From contig NZ_SJPS01000009.1 in the NCBI RefSeq assembly GCF_007860015.1, positions 1-64,000 on the forward strand: DNA of 64,000 nucleotides, given 5' to 3'. This stretch comes from Bythopirellula polymerisocia. Its GTDB lineage: Bacteria; Planctomycetota; Planctomycetia; Pirellulales; Lacipirellulaceae. The first letter of the stretch is position 1. Each line of letters begins with the position of its first letter. The translations under genes and the position numbers were made by a program. Positions 16,065 through 25,841 of this stretch are shown in pieces. Below the pieces are notes generated by a model. That model saw only the letters and a list, made by a program, of their open reading frames with translations, had not been told where the DNA came from and did no database searches.

Positions 16065-17534
16065 TCAATGGCTCGCTAGAGCAGTTACAGGGTTGCGGAT
16101 TGCCACGAGTGAGAGCAGGTAATTCACGACTTCGTGAGCGGTGTACTTGACCGCTTCAGGATCTATCAAGAATTGCGAGAGGTTCCTGGCATCGTCGCCA
16201 CACGTGACCAAGGGCAACTCGTGTTCGCCAGCGCCCCGTACTTGTCCCAAGCCAACATTGGCCATGAGGCCATTGCATACACACTTTCGATTCATAGTAT
16301 CTTCCGCGATGCCGTCCTTATGCACATAAGCTGCCACAGGTTCGGCGGGGCAGCGCCATCCCAACGTGCCGTCGGCTTTCTTGAACCCCTGGCGCAGAAA
16401 GCCAAGGTCGCAAACCCGTTTCCGGAGTTGATAATGAGCCGAGTCGGAAACGCTTCCGAGCAGGGAAAGAACTTTGAACGGAAAACCAGCCGGAGAGGCA
16501 ACCGGATCGGTGCGTACCTCAAGCTTGCCGGACTTGCTCAGTTGGACAACTTCCCGTCGAAGATCTTCTCGCATCCCCGATTCTTCGCAGAAAGCAAAAG
16601 CGGTCCCCACCTGGACCCCAGTGGCCCCCGCTTCCATCGCAGCAACTACCTGCTCGGGGGAACCATAGGAGCCGGCCAGCCAGAACGGGAGCCCGAGTTC
16701 TTTCATTGCGTTCATATCGACCTCGTCTCGGTCGCTGTAGATTGGCTCGCCGAGTTCGTTGAGTTGCGTCTTTCCGCGAGGAGGGGCATTGTGCCCGCCG
16801 GCCGTAGGGCCTTCGACCACGAAACCATCGACAGTTCCGCTGGATTTGCGGGCCAGCATAGCAGCAAGTGTCGCGGAAGCCACGATTGGTAAGAACTTGG
16901 GACGACGCAGCCAAGGAACTTGGCCACCCGTAAACGCCTCAGGATCGAAACGCGTGGAGAAGTGGTCATCGCGCTCAGCACCGGCAACTTTCAAGGCAAG
17001 TTCAACTGGTTTCCCATCACACAGACGGTCGATGACTCCAGGGATGGAGGTCGGGATGCCCGCCCCCATCAACACGTAATCGACTCCTGCAAGCATTGCA
17101 CCGAATAGCGACGGCAGCGCGGGAAGTTGGATTTTCTCCAGATAATTGATTCCGACTAAGCCCTCGTGATCCTCCTTGGCCAAGAACACTTCGGCAAAGT
17201 TTGCCAGAACGATCAATTCAAGTTGTTCTTGGGTCGGCGCTTCGGTCAATAATTTCGTGGCGACAAATGGAATGTCCTTCGCCTTTCCCCCGGGCGAGAA
17301 GTAGCGATCGTGCACTCGCTGCGCGATCTCTGGTAGCGGAAATTCGTTAAAGGCTCGTCGCAGGGCTCCGCCAGGATCGCCCAATTGCAAGCGGCGAACC
17401 ATAACCGTGTCCAAAGCTGTCCCCGAGACAACGCCCAGTTGGCCAGCCAAAGCTACGGCCTTTGCCAATAGCCAGGACGAAACCGCTACTCCCATTCCCC
17501 CCTGAATGATGATCGGATGCTGATTGTGCATCAT
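16065..17534 (-). CDS. Nitronate monooxygenase / 2-nitropropane dioxygenase-like flavoprotein
   Basis: A 489-residue FMN-dependent TIM-barrel protein. Features seen are IIIQGGMGVAVSS at the N-terminus, VDYVLMGAGIP in the middle and the FMN phosphate-binding segments VEGPTAGGHNAPPRG and AGATGVQVGTAFAFCEESG. It is longer than simple nitronate monooxygenases (about 330 residues) and resembles the PfaD/enoyl-reductase-like branch, with a C-terminal Cys-rich extension (RKCVCNGLM). Natural substrates of this branch are poorly known. It follows the Rrf2 gene by 12 bases and precedes the monohaem protein by 17 bases, so it belongs to the nitrosative/anaerobic operon. Confidence 0.85.
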   Translation of the reverse strand: MMHNQHPIIIQGGMGVAVSSWLLAKAVALAGQLGVVSGTALDTVMVRRLQLGDPGGALRRAFNEFPLPEIAQRVHDRYFSPGGKAKDIPFVATKLLTEAPTQEQLELIVLANFAEVFLAKEDHEGLVGINYLEKIQLPALPSLFGAMLAGVDYVLMGAGIPTSIPGVIDRLCDGKPVELALKVAGAERDDHFSTRFDPEAFTGGQVPWLRRPKFLPIVASATLAAMLARKSSGTVDGFVVEGPTAGGHNAPPRGKTQLNELGEPIYSDRDEVDMNAMKELGLPFWLAGSYGSPEQVVAAMEAGATGVQVGTAFAFCEESGMREDLRREVVQLSKSGKLEVRTDPVASPAGFPFKVLSLLGSVSDSAHYQLRKRVCDLGFLRQGFKKADGTLGWRCPAEPVAAYVHKDGIAEDTMNRKCVCNGLMANVGLGQVRGAGEHELPLVTCGDDARNLSQFLIDPEAVKYTAHEVVNYLLSLVAIRNPVTALASH

Positions 17535-17546
17535 CGTGAATCCTTT

Positions 17547-18053
17547 TTATTTGTTAGTGGGTCGTTTACTTTTGCTCTGTTTGCTTTGTGGGTTACGTGA
17601 TGCGCGACTTATGTCAATAGTCATTACCTTCGTCTCTTCACATAATGGCGTGACACTTCCTGGTTCAGCAAGGACATCGGCTATCGTTGTGTCACGAAAT
17701 TGTTCTTCTACCATCGCCATGGCTTGATCGAGACGTCGATGAAGCTGACAGAGTTTTGAACCGTGGGACTTGATCCCAAGCGGGCACTCGAGAATTCGCT
17801 GGAAAGGTTCCACTGCATCGACCACTTCCCACACGGTCAACTCGTTTGGTTTCCTAGTCAGAATGAACCCGCCGTGCGGTCCCCTTTGCGAACTGACAAG
17901 TCCGGTGCGTACTAGTCCCTGCATCAACTTCGAGAGATAAGGTGCCGGCACCTGGGTGATCTTGGAGATCTGCTGGGCAGTGCAAGGCAGACCGTCGTGT
18001 TGGGCAATCGTGACGATGGCACGCAAGGCGTATTCAACCGTTTGAGAAATCAT
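17547..18053 (-). CDS. Second Rrf2-family regulator
   Basis: A 168-residue Rrf2 winged-helix protein, a paralogue of the 7629-8054 gene (MISQTVEYALRAIV; wing SQRGPHGGFIL). Sensor-loop cysteines are C90 and C102 (ECPLGIKSHGSKLCQLH); a further cysteine, C24, lies in the DNA-binding part. A Lys/Ser-rich tail of about 25 residues follows the usual end of the fold. It heads the long minus-strand operon and is divergent from narC, with promoter copy 3 between them. It is probably an NO- or redox-sensing repressor of narC and of itself, inferred from position. Confidence 0.9.
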   Translation of the reverse strand: MISQTVEYALRAIVTIAQHDGLPCTAQQISKITQVPAPYLSKLMQGLVRTGLVSSQRGPHGGFILTRKPNELTVWEVVDAVEPFQRILECPLGIKSHGSKLCQLHRRLDQAMAMVEEQFRDTTIADVLAEPGSVTPLCEETKVMTIDISRASRNPQSKQSKSKRPTNK

Positions 18054-18099
18054 AGGCGTGAAGTTTGGTATCTCAAATTAAAAATAAGATATAAAGACC

Positions 18100-18128
18100 T
18101 TGACATCCGTTATAGCGACCGGTAGATT
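18100..18128 (+). promoter_or_regulatory. Promoter/operator copy 3, upstream of narC
   Basis: TTGACA (18100-18105) and TAGATT (18123-18128) are separated by 17 bases, with TTATAGCG in the spacer. The core CGTTATAGCG is an imperfect palindrome around TATA. It closely matches copy 2 at 9611-9640 and copy 1 at 7568-7595. It lies between the second Rrf2 gene and narC, and should be the main promoter for the 18-kb nar-act run. Confidence 0.75.
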
Positions 18129-18245
18129 GACTTGCAACAAGGAGTTATGGATCGTTATATCTGATTTATGGTCTTGAAATTGCAGAACCATTTGTTTTTC
18201 ATTGCGAAAGACGTTTTAGAGCGGAGTTTTCAGGGCGAGAAAAAA

Positions 18246-19187
18246 ATGCCTCACAGCATTCTTAGTTTACTTAGACTTCCCAGGCTGCCAGTTGCCGTGG
18301 TCTCAGTACCACGGTCTTTGGAAGGAATCAGTGAATCCTGCCCTAGGGTTTTTGTGGCACACATCGTTGTTTGCCTCGTTTCCATTTTTGCGATCCCCGG
18401 TGCCAAGGGGCAGGACACACCAGACTACTTTCGTCAGAACTGCATTAGCTGCCACACCATAGGAGGCGGGCGACTCACTGGTCCTGACTTGAAGGGCGCC
18501 ACTGAGAGACAGGATCGCGAGTGGCTGAAGAAGTTCCTGATGAATCCTCGGGGAGTGATAGATAGCGGCGATGCCTATGCCAAGAAGATTTTCGAGGAAT
18601 CTCGCAATGTGCCAATGCCCACGCCACCGGGAATCACTGCCGAAAGGGCTGAAAAACTACTCGACTTGATTGAGGCGGAGTCACTGCTAGAAGAATCTCA
18701 GTTCAAGGGATTGCAAGTCTCTACCGCTCCATTCACGGATGCGGATCGTACACGAGGGCGAGAAATATTTCTCGGGCCTCAACGTTTGGAAGCTGGGGGT
18801 ACTGCGTGTGTTTCGTGTCACAGTATGCATGACACGACGGCACTTGGAGGGGGCCGACTGGGACCAGATTTGACCAACGTCTATGAGCGACTAGAGGGTC
18901 GTGTTGCTTTAAGCGCTTGGTTGATGGCACCAGGTACTGAGACGATGCAACCAATATTTAAGAACCATCCCTTGTCGGCGGATGAAATTCATGCTTTGGT
19001 CGCCTATTTTGAATCGACCGCTGCAGAGCGACCCGCAAATACTTCTACTAATCGTGTAACGTTTTTGCTCTCGGGACTGGCACTGGCCGTGATGGGAGTG
19101 TTCTTTTTCGATGTTATCTGGAAACGTCGATTTCACAGCGTTCGTAGAACGCTAGTCGAGGCAAATACCTCTCGAGGTAAATCATGA
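18246..19187 (+). CDS. narC: NarC-like dihaem cytochrome c
   Basis: A dihaem periplasmic cytochrome c with CISCH in the first half and CVSCH in the second, and a C-terminal membrane helix ([22 protein letters not shown]), so it is anchored with its haems outside. Gene order narC-G-H-J-I-K is like that of Thermus nitrate reductase, where NarC passes electrons and assists NarI assembly. Start chosen at 18246 (ATG with AGGGCGAG upstream). An ATG at 18168 in the same frame would add 26 residues but has no clear ribosome site. Both give a hydrophobic export segment before QDTPDYF. The stop overlaps the narG start (ATGA). Confidence 0.85.
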   Translation: MPHSILSLLRLPRLPVAVVSVPRSLEGISESCPRVFVAHIVVCLVSIFAIPGAKGQDTPDYFRQNCISCHTIGGGRLTGPDLKGATERQDREWLKKFLMNPRGVIDSGDAYAKKIFEESRNVPMPTPPGITAERAEKLLDLIEAESLLEESQFKGLQVSTAPFTDADRTRGREIFLGPQRLEAGGTACVSCHSMHDTTALGGGRLGPDLTNVYERLEGRVALSAWLMAPGTETMQPIFKNHPLSADEIHALVAYFESTAAERPANTSTNRVTFLLSGLALAVMGVFFFDVIWKRRFHSVRRTLVEANTSRGKS

Positions 19188-22100
19188 GTGTATTAGATGC
19201 GATCGCTTGGATCCGCGATGAAGTCAATCCCAAAGGTCGCAGTTGGGAAGAATTCTACCGTAATCGCTGGCAACACGACAAAATTGTTCGAAGCACGCAT
19301 GGCGTCAATTGCACCGGCGGATGTACCTGGCAAATTCATGTTAAGGACGGGATCGTCACCTGGGAGATGCAGGGCCTGGACTATCCAGTACTTGAATCGG
19401 GTATTCCGCCCTATGAGCCGCGAGGCTGTCAGCGCGGGATCTCTTACAGCTGGTATCTCTATAGTCCCCTGCGTGTTAAGTATCCGTACATTCGCGGAGC
19501 CATGTTGGATTTGTGGAGAGAAGCCAGGGGAGATCACGAGGATCCGGTCGATGCCTGGAAGAGTATGGTAGAGAATTCCGAGTCGCGACGCCGTTGGCAA
19601 CGGGCGCGCGGTAAAGGTGGGCTGAGGCGCACCGATTGGGAGACCGTGTTGGAAATCATTGCAGCCTCTTTGATCCATACGATCAAATCTCATGGTCCCG
19701 ATCGCATTGCCGGCTTCTCGCCGATTCCTGCGATGTCCATGATTAGTTATGCATCGGGGTCACGACTGCTGCAGTTGTTGGGTGGTGTTTCGCTATCGTT
19801 TTACGACTGGTACTGTGACCTGCCGACGGCTTCGCCTGAAACCTGGGGCGAACAGACCGACGTAGCCGAAAGCGCTGATTGGTATCACGCCAAGTTGCTG
19901 GCCGTGATGGGTTCGAATCTGAACATGACCCGCACTCCCGACTGCCACTTCGCTGCCGAAGCGAGGCACAACGGCTCCAAGATGTGGGTTTTCTCGCCGG
20001 ACTTCAGTCAGGTTTCTAAGTATGCCGACGAATGGATCGATATCAATGCTGGCCAGGACGGCGCCTGGTGGATGGCCGTCAATCATGTGCTTTTGACGGA
20101 GTTTCACCATCAGCGACAGGTCCCTTATTTTGATAAGTACACGCGCAAGTTTACGGACGCACCATTCTTGGTGGAGGTCAAAAAGGGTGCTGACGGGGTT
20201 TTGCGGCCAGGCCAACTGCTTCGGGCAGGACGACTCAAACAATATTCCGACCAGCAACATGGCGAGTGGAAGTTCCTCATGTGGGACGAGCAGACTGACG
20301 CTGCCAAGATGCCCATGGGAAGTTCAGGCGACCGCTGGGGAGACGTGAAAGGCAAATGGAATCTGCTGCTGAAGGATGGCAAAGACGGGAGTGAGATTCA
20401 TCCAACACTCACATTCTTGCCAAAGAACGATGGCGTCGTGCAAGTGGAACTCGACGACTTTGGAATGGGGTCGGTGTATAAACGAGGTGTCCCCGTACGG
20501 ACCATCAAGACTGCTGATAATCAGCAGGTGCAGGTGACAACCGTCTATGACCTGATGATGGCTCAATACGGCGTGAATCGTGATTTGGCGGGCGATTACC
20601 CGACCGATTACAACGATGAAAATGCCCCCTTCTCTCCAGCCTGGACGGAAAAGTACACCGGTCGTGGTCGAGAAGACGTGATTCGCTTCGCCCGAGAGTG
20701 GGGCCAGACAGCAGAGCTGACCGAAGGCAAGTGTACGATCATCATCGGTGCCGGTGTGAATCACTGGTATCACGCTAACCTGATGTACCGCGCAGGCATT
20801 CACGCGCTCATGTTTTGCGGCTGCGTTGGCAAGAATGGCGGTGGCTTAGCCCACTATGTTGGACAGGAAAAGCTGGCTCCAGCAGAATCCTGGGCGTCGA
20901 TTATGTCAGCAAAGGATTGGCAATCGACCCCTCGTCTGCAAAACGCACCGAGTTGGCACTACGTCCATTCGGACCAATGGCGCTACGAAAAAGATTTTAC
21001 GGACTACCACACAGTTCCCAAGCAACAAAGCAAGGACAGCATGGCTCAGGGGCATGCGATGGATATGCAGGTCCGTGCCGTACGAAATGGCTGGTTGCCG
21101 TTCTATCCTCAGTTTCCCGAAAACCCTCTGGAAGTCGCCGCCGCGGCGCGTAAAGCTGGCGCCAAATCGCCTGAGGAAGTCGCCGCTTGGGTCGCTGCCC
21201 GGCTGAAAAACCGCGAGATGAAGTTATCGGTCGAGGATCCTGATGCAGAGGAGAATTGGCCGCGAGTCTGGTTCATCTGGCGTGGCAACGCTTTGATGGC
21301 GAGTGCCAAGGGGCATGAATATTTCTTGCGTCATTATCTAGGTACGCACGACAATTGCGTCAATGAGGACATGGCCGCCGACTCGGTCAAAGAGATCGTG
21401 TGGCACGAGAACGCGCCGCAGGGAAAGATGGACCTGGTTGTAGATCTCAACTTCCGGATGGACACTTCGGCGCTTTATTCAGACATCATCCTTCCAGCCG
21501 CGACTTGGTACGAGAAGGCAGATCTTAACTCGACCGATATGCACAGCTTCATCCATCCACTCTCCAAGGCGGTGCCTCCTTGCTGGGAGTCGAAAAGCGA
21601 TTGGCAGATTTTTGAGCTGGTTGCCCAGAAGTTCTCAGCGCTCGCGGAGAAGCATTTCCCCGAGCCTGTGGAGGACTTGGTGGCGGCACCCCTGGCCCAC
21701 GATTCACCGGCTGAGATCGCGCAGCCGGATATGAAACAGTGGATTGACGGTGGCGTCGAGGCGATTCCAGGCAAGACGATGCCTAACTTCAAGATTGTCA
21801 CCCGCGACTACAAGAATCTTTTCAACCAATATATCTCTTACGGTCCGAATGTCCGCGAGGGAGGATTGGGAGCCCACGGCACGAATTATGGAATCAAAGA
21901 AGAATACGATGAGTATCTCACGACACATCCCACGGTGACTTGGAATGGCAAGACCTATCCATCACTCCGCCGCGATACCGAGGTGTGCAACACGATCCTC
22001 CACTTTGCCACGGTAACCAACGGCGAATTGGCCTATCGCTCCTACAAGAATATGGAGGAGAAGACGGGCTTGCCCCTGGTGTATTTGGCGGAGAAGAACC

Positions 22101-22843
22101 GTGGGGTGCGAGCTACGTATGAAGATCTGCAATGCCAACCGCAGCGATTCATCAATAGCCCGATGTGGTCGGGACTCATTGAAAATGGCCGCACTTATTC
22201 GGCCTTCACCTACAATATCGAGACCGACGTGCCCTGGCGGACCTTGACCGGCCGACAACATTTCTATCTCGATCATCCCGTGTATATCGAGTTTGGCGAG
22301 CATGTACCAACTTACAAGCCTAAGCCGTTGCCTACTCAGTACGCCGACCTCACTTTCAGCGAAGGGGAAGCACCTCCTGAATCGCAAGTTCTGACACTCA
22401 ATTATCTGACGCCTCATGGCAAATGGCATATCCATTCAACCTATGGTGACAACCAACGGATGACCACGCTTTCGCGCGGTGTCGATCCGATTTGGATAAG
22501 TGTCCAGGATGCGAAAGCATTGGGAGTCGACGACAATGATTGGGTGGAAGTTTACAACGACAACGGTGTTGTAGTCACACGAGCGGCAGTGAGTTCGCGG
22601 ATACCGCCAGGTATTTGTATTCAATACCACTCACCGGAACGAACCTACAGTGTGCCTCGTTCGCCACTAAGAAAGAATCGTCGTGCAGGAGGACACAACA
22701 GCCTGACGCGCACCCGATTAAAGCCCAACTTTATGATCGGCGGTTATGGGCAGTTTACTTATCACTTCAATTATTGGGGGCCGATCGGCTGTAATCGCGA
22801 CACCCACATTATTATCCGTAAATGTCCCGTCGTGAATTTCTAG
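19184..22843 (+). CDS. narG: Respiratory nitrate reductase alpha subunit
   Basis: The 1219-residue catalytic subunit that reduces nitrate to nitrite at a bis-MGD molybdenum centre. It aligns by eye along its length with E. coli NarG. The FS0 [4Fe-4S] ligands are H39, C43, C47 and C82 ([18 protein letters not shown]), and the Mo-ligand aspartate is D212 in WYCDLP. The segment [17 protein letters not shown]-like region is also present near residue 170. No Tat signal is seen, consistent with the cytoplasm-facing NarGHI type. It overlaps narC by 4 bases, and narH starts 21 bases after its stop. It needs MobB-made cofactor and NarJ chaperone. Confidence 0.97.
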   Translation: MSVLDAIAWIRDEVNPKGRSWEEFYRNRWQHDKIVRSTHGVNCTGGCTWQIHVKDGIVTWEMQGLDYPVLESGIPPYEPRGCQRGISYSWYLYSPLRVKYPYIRGAMLDLWREARGDHEDPVDAWKSMVENSESRRRWQRARGKGGLRRTDWETVLEIIAASLIHTIKSHGPDRIAGFSPIPAMSMISYASGSRLLQLLGGVSLSFYDWYCDLPTASPETWGEQTDVAESADWYHAKLLAVMGSNLNMTRTPDCHFAAEARHNGSKMWVFSPDFSQVSKYADEWIDINAGQDGAWWMAVNHVLLTEFHHQRQVPYFDKYTRKFTDAPFLVEVKKGADGVLRPGQLLRAGRLKQYSDQQHGEWKFLMWDEQTDAAKMPMGSSGDRWGDVKGKWNLLLKDGKDGSEIHPTLTFLPKNDGVVQVELDDFGMGSVYKRGVPVRTIKTADNQQVQVTTVYDLMMAQYGVNRDLAGDYPTDYNDENAPFSPAWTEKYTGRGREDVIRFAREWGQTAELTEGKCTIIIGAGVNHWYHANLMYRAGIHALMFCGCVGKNGGGLAHYVGQEKLAPAESWASIMSAKDWQSTPRLQNAPSWHYVHSDQWRYEKDFTDYHTVPKQQSKDSMAQGHAMDMQVRAVRNGWLPFYPQFPENPLEVAAAARKAGAKSPEEVAAWVAARLKNREMKLSVEDPDAEENWPRVWFIWRGNALMASAKGHEYFLRHYLGTHDNCVNEDMAADSVKEIVWHENAPQGKMDLVVDLNFRMDTSALYSDIILPAATWYEKADLNSTDMHSFIHPLSKAVPPCWESKSDWQIFELVAQKFSALAEKHFPEPVEDLVAAPLAHDSPAEIAQPDMKQWIDGGVEAIPGKTMPNFKIVTRDYKNLFNQYISYGPNVREGGLGAHGTNYGIKEEYDEYLTTHPTVTWNGKTYPSLRRDTEVCNTILHFATVTNGELAYRSYKNMEEKTGLPLVYLAEKNRGVRATYEDLQCQPQRFINSPMWSGLIENGRTYSAFTYNIETDVPWRTLTGRQHFYLDHPVYIEFGEHVPTYKPKPLPTQYADLTFSEGEAPPESQVLTLNYLTPHGKWHIHSTYGDNQRMTTLSRGVDPIWISVQDAKALGVDDNDWVEVYNDNGVVVTRAAVSSRIPPGICIQYHSPERTYSVPRSPLRKNRRAGGHNSLTRTRLKPNFMIGGYGQFTYHFNYWGPIGCNRDTHIIIRKCPVVNF

Positions 22844-22864
22844 AGGGATTAAGGAAATACGAAC

Positions 22865-24358
22865 ATGAATATCCGCTCCCAAGTGTCCATGGTGTTTCAC
22901 CTCGATAAGTGCATCGGTTGCCACACGTGCAGTATTGCTTGTAAGAATGTGTGGACCGACCGCAAGGGTGCGGACTACATGTGGTGGAACAACGTCGAAA
23001 CTAAACCGGGAACGGGTTATCCCACTAAGTGGGAAGATCAAGAACAGTACCATGGCGGCTGGGAAAAGAATGGCGATCAGCCGATCAACATCAAGTCGAC
23101 GGGCAAGGTGCGGGTGATTCCCAATATTTTTCACAACCCGTACATGCCCAGTATGGATGATTATTACGAGCCATGGACCTACGACTACCAGAACCTGTTC
23201 AACGCCGAAGAGGGTTCTGATCAGCCGATCGCCAAGCCGATTTCCATGATTACCGGCGAAGACATCAAGGTCGAAGCCGGCCCCAACTGGGACGACGATC
23301 TAGGAGGGTCAGAGATTTATGCGGCCAACGATCCCAATCTGAAGGGACTCTCGGAGCAACAACGCTTGCAACTTAGTTCGGTCGAGCGATTGGTGCTGTT
23401 CTATCTGCCACGTATCTGCAATCACTGCTTGAATCCTTGCTGTGTGGCTTCATGTCCCTCTGGTGCGCTCTACAAGCGAGGTGAAGATGGCATTGTACTG
23501 ATCGATCAAAAGAAGTGTCGTGCCTGGCGGAGTTGCGTGGCAGCTTGCCCTTATAAGAAAACGTACTTCAACTGGTTCACGGGTAAGAGCGAAAAGTGCA
23601 TCCTTTGTTTCCCGCGACTTGAAGTCGGCGAGGCCCCTGCTTGCTTCCACTCGTGTGTGGGCCGAATTCGCTATCTTGGGGTGTTGCTCTACGATGCTGA
23701 TCGTCTGGAGGAAGTAGCCAATTTACCCGACGACCAGTTAGTCGAGGGGCAGCGTTCTTTGATTCTCAATCCCCATGATCCCGAGATCATTCGCAAAGCA
23801 CAGTCGGCAGGAATTCCCGACGGAGTGATCGAATCGGCCCAGCGATCTCCGGTTTACAAGTTCGTGATGGATTGGAAGATCGCCCTTCCGCCGCACATTG
23901 AGTACCGCACCTTGCCAATGCTCTTTTATGTTCCACCAATGTCTCCGGTGATCGCTAACTTTGAAGATGGTCTGGCTAGCCACAAAATGCAGCGTCTGTT
24001 CCACGGCATCGACGAAGCACGAGTGCCGATGAAGTACTTTGCCAATCTCTTTGGCGGTGGACAAGAAGGAGTTGTACGCTATGCGATGGGCAAGCAACTT
24101 GCTGTCCGCTGGCATCGCCGGGCCGAGACGGTTGGCGACGTCGATCGAGCTACGGCCGACCGCTTCTTACGCGAGGCAAATTGCACAATCGAGGAAGCGG
24201 AAGCAATTTACAAGCTCACTTCGCTCTGCACGTTCGAGGATCGGTTTGTTATTCCCCCCATGTATCGGGAGCAGGCGATCGAAATGGTCAAGGAACCACA
24301 CGAGCAACGCGCCGAAACCGGCTTTGGATTCGTCGGTTGTCCACAAAGGGGGCTTTAA
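22865..24358 (+). CDS. narH: Respiratory nitrate reductase beta subunit
   Basis: The 497-residue iron-sulfur subunit wiring NarI to NarG. Four cysteine groups are seen: CIGCHTCSIAC, CNHCLNPCCVASCP, CRAWRSCVAACP and KCILCFPR...CFHSC. In the third group a tryptophan replaces one cysteine, as in E. coli NarH, marking the [3Fe-4S] cluster; it is not a sequencing error. The frame ends TAATG, overlapping the narJ start. Length and cluster order are normal for the family. Confidence 0.97.
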   Translation: MNIRSQVSMVFHLDKCIGCHTCSIACKNVWTDRKGADYMWWNNVETKPGTGYPTKWEDQEQYHGGWEKNGDQPINIKSTGKVRVIPNIFHNPYMPSMDDYYEPWTYDYQNLFNAEEGSDQPIAKPISMITGEDIKVEAGPNWDDDLGGSEIYAANDPNLKGLSEQQRLQLSSVERLVLFYLPRICNHCLNPCCVASCPSGALYKRGEDGIVLIDQKKCRAWRSCVAACPYKKTYFNWFTGKSEKCILCFPRLEVGEAPACFHSCVGRIRYLGVLLYDADRLEEVANLPDDQLVEGQRSLILNPHDPEIIRKAQSAGIPDGVIESAQRSPVYKFVMDWKIALPPHIEYRTLPMLFYVPPMSPVIANFEDGLASHKMQRLFHGIDEARVPMKYFANLFGGGQEGVVRYAMGKQLAVRWHRRAETVGDVDRATADRFLREANCTIEEAEAIYKLTSLCTFEDRFVIPPMYREQAIEMVKEPHEQRAETGFGFVGCPQRGL

Positions 24359-25143
24359 TGACAGACTTACCCATTGTCGAAGCAATTTCTTCGGAGAGTC
24401 CGGTTCCAGAAAAAGTGCGCAGTCTCGGTACGATCAGTCGCTTGCTGAATTACCCTGACGAGCACTACCTCCAACTGGTCGAGATGCTCTACCTCATTGT
24501 GCAATCGCAGTTGCCCGAGGCAGCGAAAGGGATTTCCGAATTTGGCCAATTCGTTGAGCAGTGTGTGGATCACGAATTGGAAGAGGCTTACACACGCACA
24601 TTTGATGTGAACCCTTCTTGTGCGTTGGAAATCGGCTGGCATCTATTCGGTGAAGACTACATGCGGGGCCAATTTCTGGTGCGGATGCGCGGCGAACTAG
24701 CCAAGTATGAGATCCCCGAATCGGCTGACCTGCCGGACCATCTCACCCATGTGTTAGCTGTCATCGCAGCCTTGCCAGATGAAGAGGCGTTCCAATTTAC
24801 CCATGCTTGCGTGTTCCCTGCACTCTTCAAGATGCAGGCATCGCTGGATAAGAATCAGTCGCCTTTTCGCCACCTGATTCGCTGTCTGTTGTTGGTGCTT
24901 GAGGAGTATTACGGCCAGGGTGAGTCCTGGGGGGAAAACGATGAAAAGTTGCTACGGAACACGGATTCCTTTCCCGGTCAGAACGGTCCTCGTCCCCCAG
25001 GAATGAATGATCCACTGCGTTCGTATCCCATGCCCACTTCTCCCTGTGGCGACAGGGAGATCGAATTTGTGCCCTTGCAGATGCAGTATGCAGCCCCCGC
25101 AAGCCAACCAGCCGCCATCAACGGCAACCCCATGAGAGATTGA
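24358..25143 (+). CDS. narJ: Nitrate reductase assembly chaperone
   Basis: A 261-residue cytoplasmic chaperone of the NarJ/TorD family that holds apo-NarG during molybdenum cofactor insertion. The ATG at 24358 overlaps the narH stop; the frame is open upstream but lies inside narH. The helical region includes LGTISRLLNYPDEHYL near the N-terminus and YTRTFDVNPSCALEIGWHLFGEDYMRG, the typical NarJ segment near residues 80-105. The C-terminal 50 residues are proline-rich and low in structure. narI begins 1 base after the stop. Confidence 0.92.
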   Translation: MTDLPIVEAISSESPVPEKVRSLGTISRLLNYPDEHYLQLVEMLYLIVQSQLPEAAKGISEFGQFVEQCVDHELEEAYTRTFDVNPSCALEIGWHLFGEDYMRGQFLVRMRGELAKYEIPESADLPDHLTHVLAVIAALPDEEAFQFTHACVFPALFKMQASLDKNQSPFRHLIRCLLLVLEEYYGQGESWGENDEKLLRNTDSFPGQNGPRPPGMNDPLRSYPMPTSPCGDREIEFVPLQMQYAAPASQPAAINGNPMRD

Positions 25144-25144
25144 A

Positions 25145-25837
25145 ATGAGTCAGCACTTTTTCGATCAGTTTCTGTTTGTAGCACTCCCCTATGTGTGCCT
25201 GTTTACTTTTTTTCTGATGACCATCTACCGCTACAGGGTGCAGTCATTTTCTTACTCGAGCCTTTCGAGCCAGTTCCTAGAAAATAAGCACCATTTTTGG
25301 GCGGTCGTGCCGTTCCACTATGGGATTCTGGTAGTTACGGCGGGACATTTCCTCGCGTTTCTCATTCCACGATCGCTCCTTGCTTGGAATAGCAAACCCT
25401 GGCGGCTCTACGTGTTGGAAATCTCGGCACTCGCATTCGGCATCCTAACACTGATTGGTCTGGTGGGAGTGATCGTGCGGCGAATGAGTAGCAGTAAGGT
25501 ACGCATGGTCACCACACCGACGGATTGGTTGTTGTTTCTCATGTTATTGGTACAGACAGTCAGCGGAGTGAGCATCGCCCTGTTCTATCCTTGGGGTTCT
25601 TCCTGGTTTGCAACAAACATGTCGCCCTATCTGTGGTCGATTCTCAAGCTGGATCCGGACGTCACCTTTGTGGCTGCGATGCCTTGGTTGGTCAAGTTGC
25701 ATGTCGTCCTAGCATTTCTCACGATCGGGTTCTTTCCCTTTACCCGACTGGTCCATGTGCTGGTAATACCCAATCCCTACCTGTGGCGGAAGACGCAAGT
25801 GGTGCGTTGGTATAGTCGGAAAGAAGGAAAGACTTAG
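25145..25837 (+). CDS. narI: Respiratory nitrate reductase gamma subunit (cytochrome b)
   Basis: The 230-residue membrane subunit that oxidises menaquinol and passes electrons to NarH through two b haems. Five membrane helices are evident. Candidate haem ligands are the histidines around residues 56-75 (HHFWAVVPFHYG ... AGHFLAF) and in the last helices (KLHVVLAF ... RLVHVLVIP), matching the two-pair arrangement of NarI. Length is normal. It lies between narJ and the first transporter with gaps of 1 and 4 bases. Confidence 0.95.
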   Translation: MSQHFFDQFLFVALPYVCLFTFFLMTIYRYRVQSFSYSSLSSQFLENKHHFWAVVPFHYGILVVTAGHFLAFLIPRSLLAWNSKPWRLYVLEISALAFGILTLIGLVGVIVRRMSSSKVRMVTTPTDWLLFLMLLVQTVSGVSIALFYPWGSSWFATNMSPYLWSILKLDPDVTFVAAMPWLVKLHVVLAFLTIGFFPFTRLVHVLVIPNPYLWRKTQVVRWYSRKEGKT

Positions 25838-25841
25838 TTAC

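Noticed and set aside
18147-18164. Five-codon leader frame (MDRYI) after AAGGAG upstream of narC
   Set aside because: The ribosome site is only two bases from the ATG and no attenuator hairpin is visible; likely chance.
23500-23560. Missing cysteine in the third NarH cluster (CRAWRSC)
   Set aside because: The Trp at this position is normal in NarH and defines the [3Fe-4S] cluster; not a mutation.
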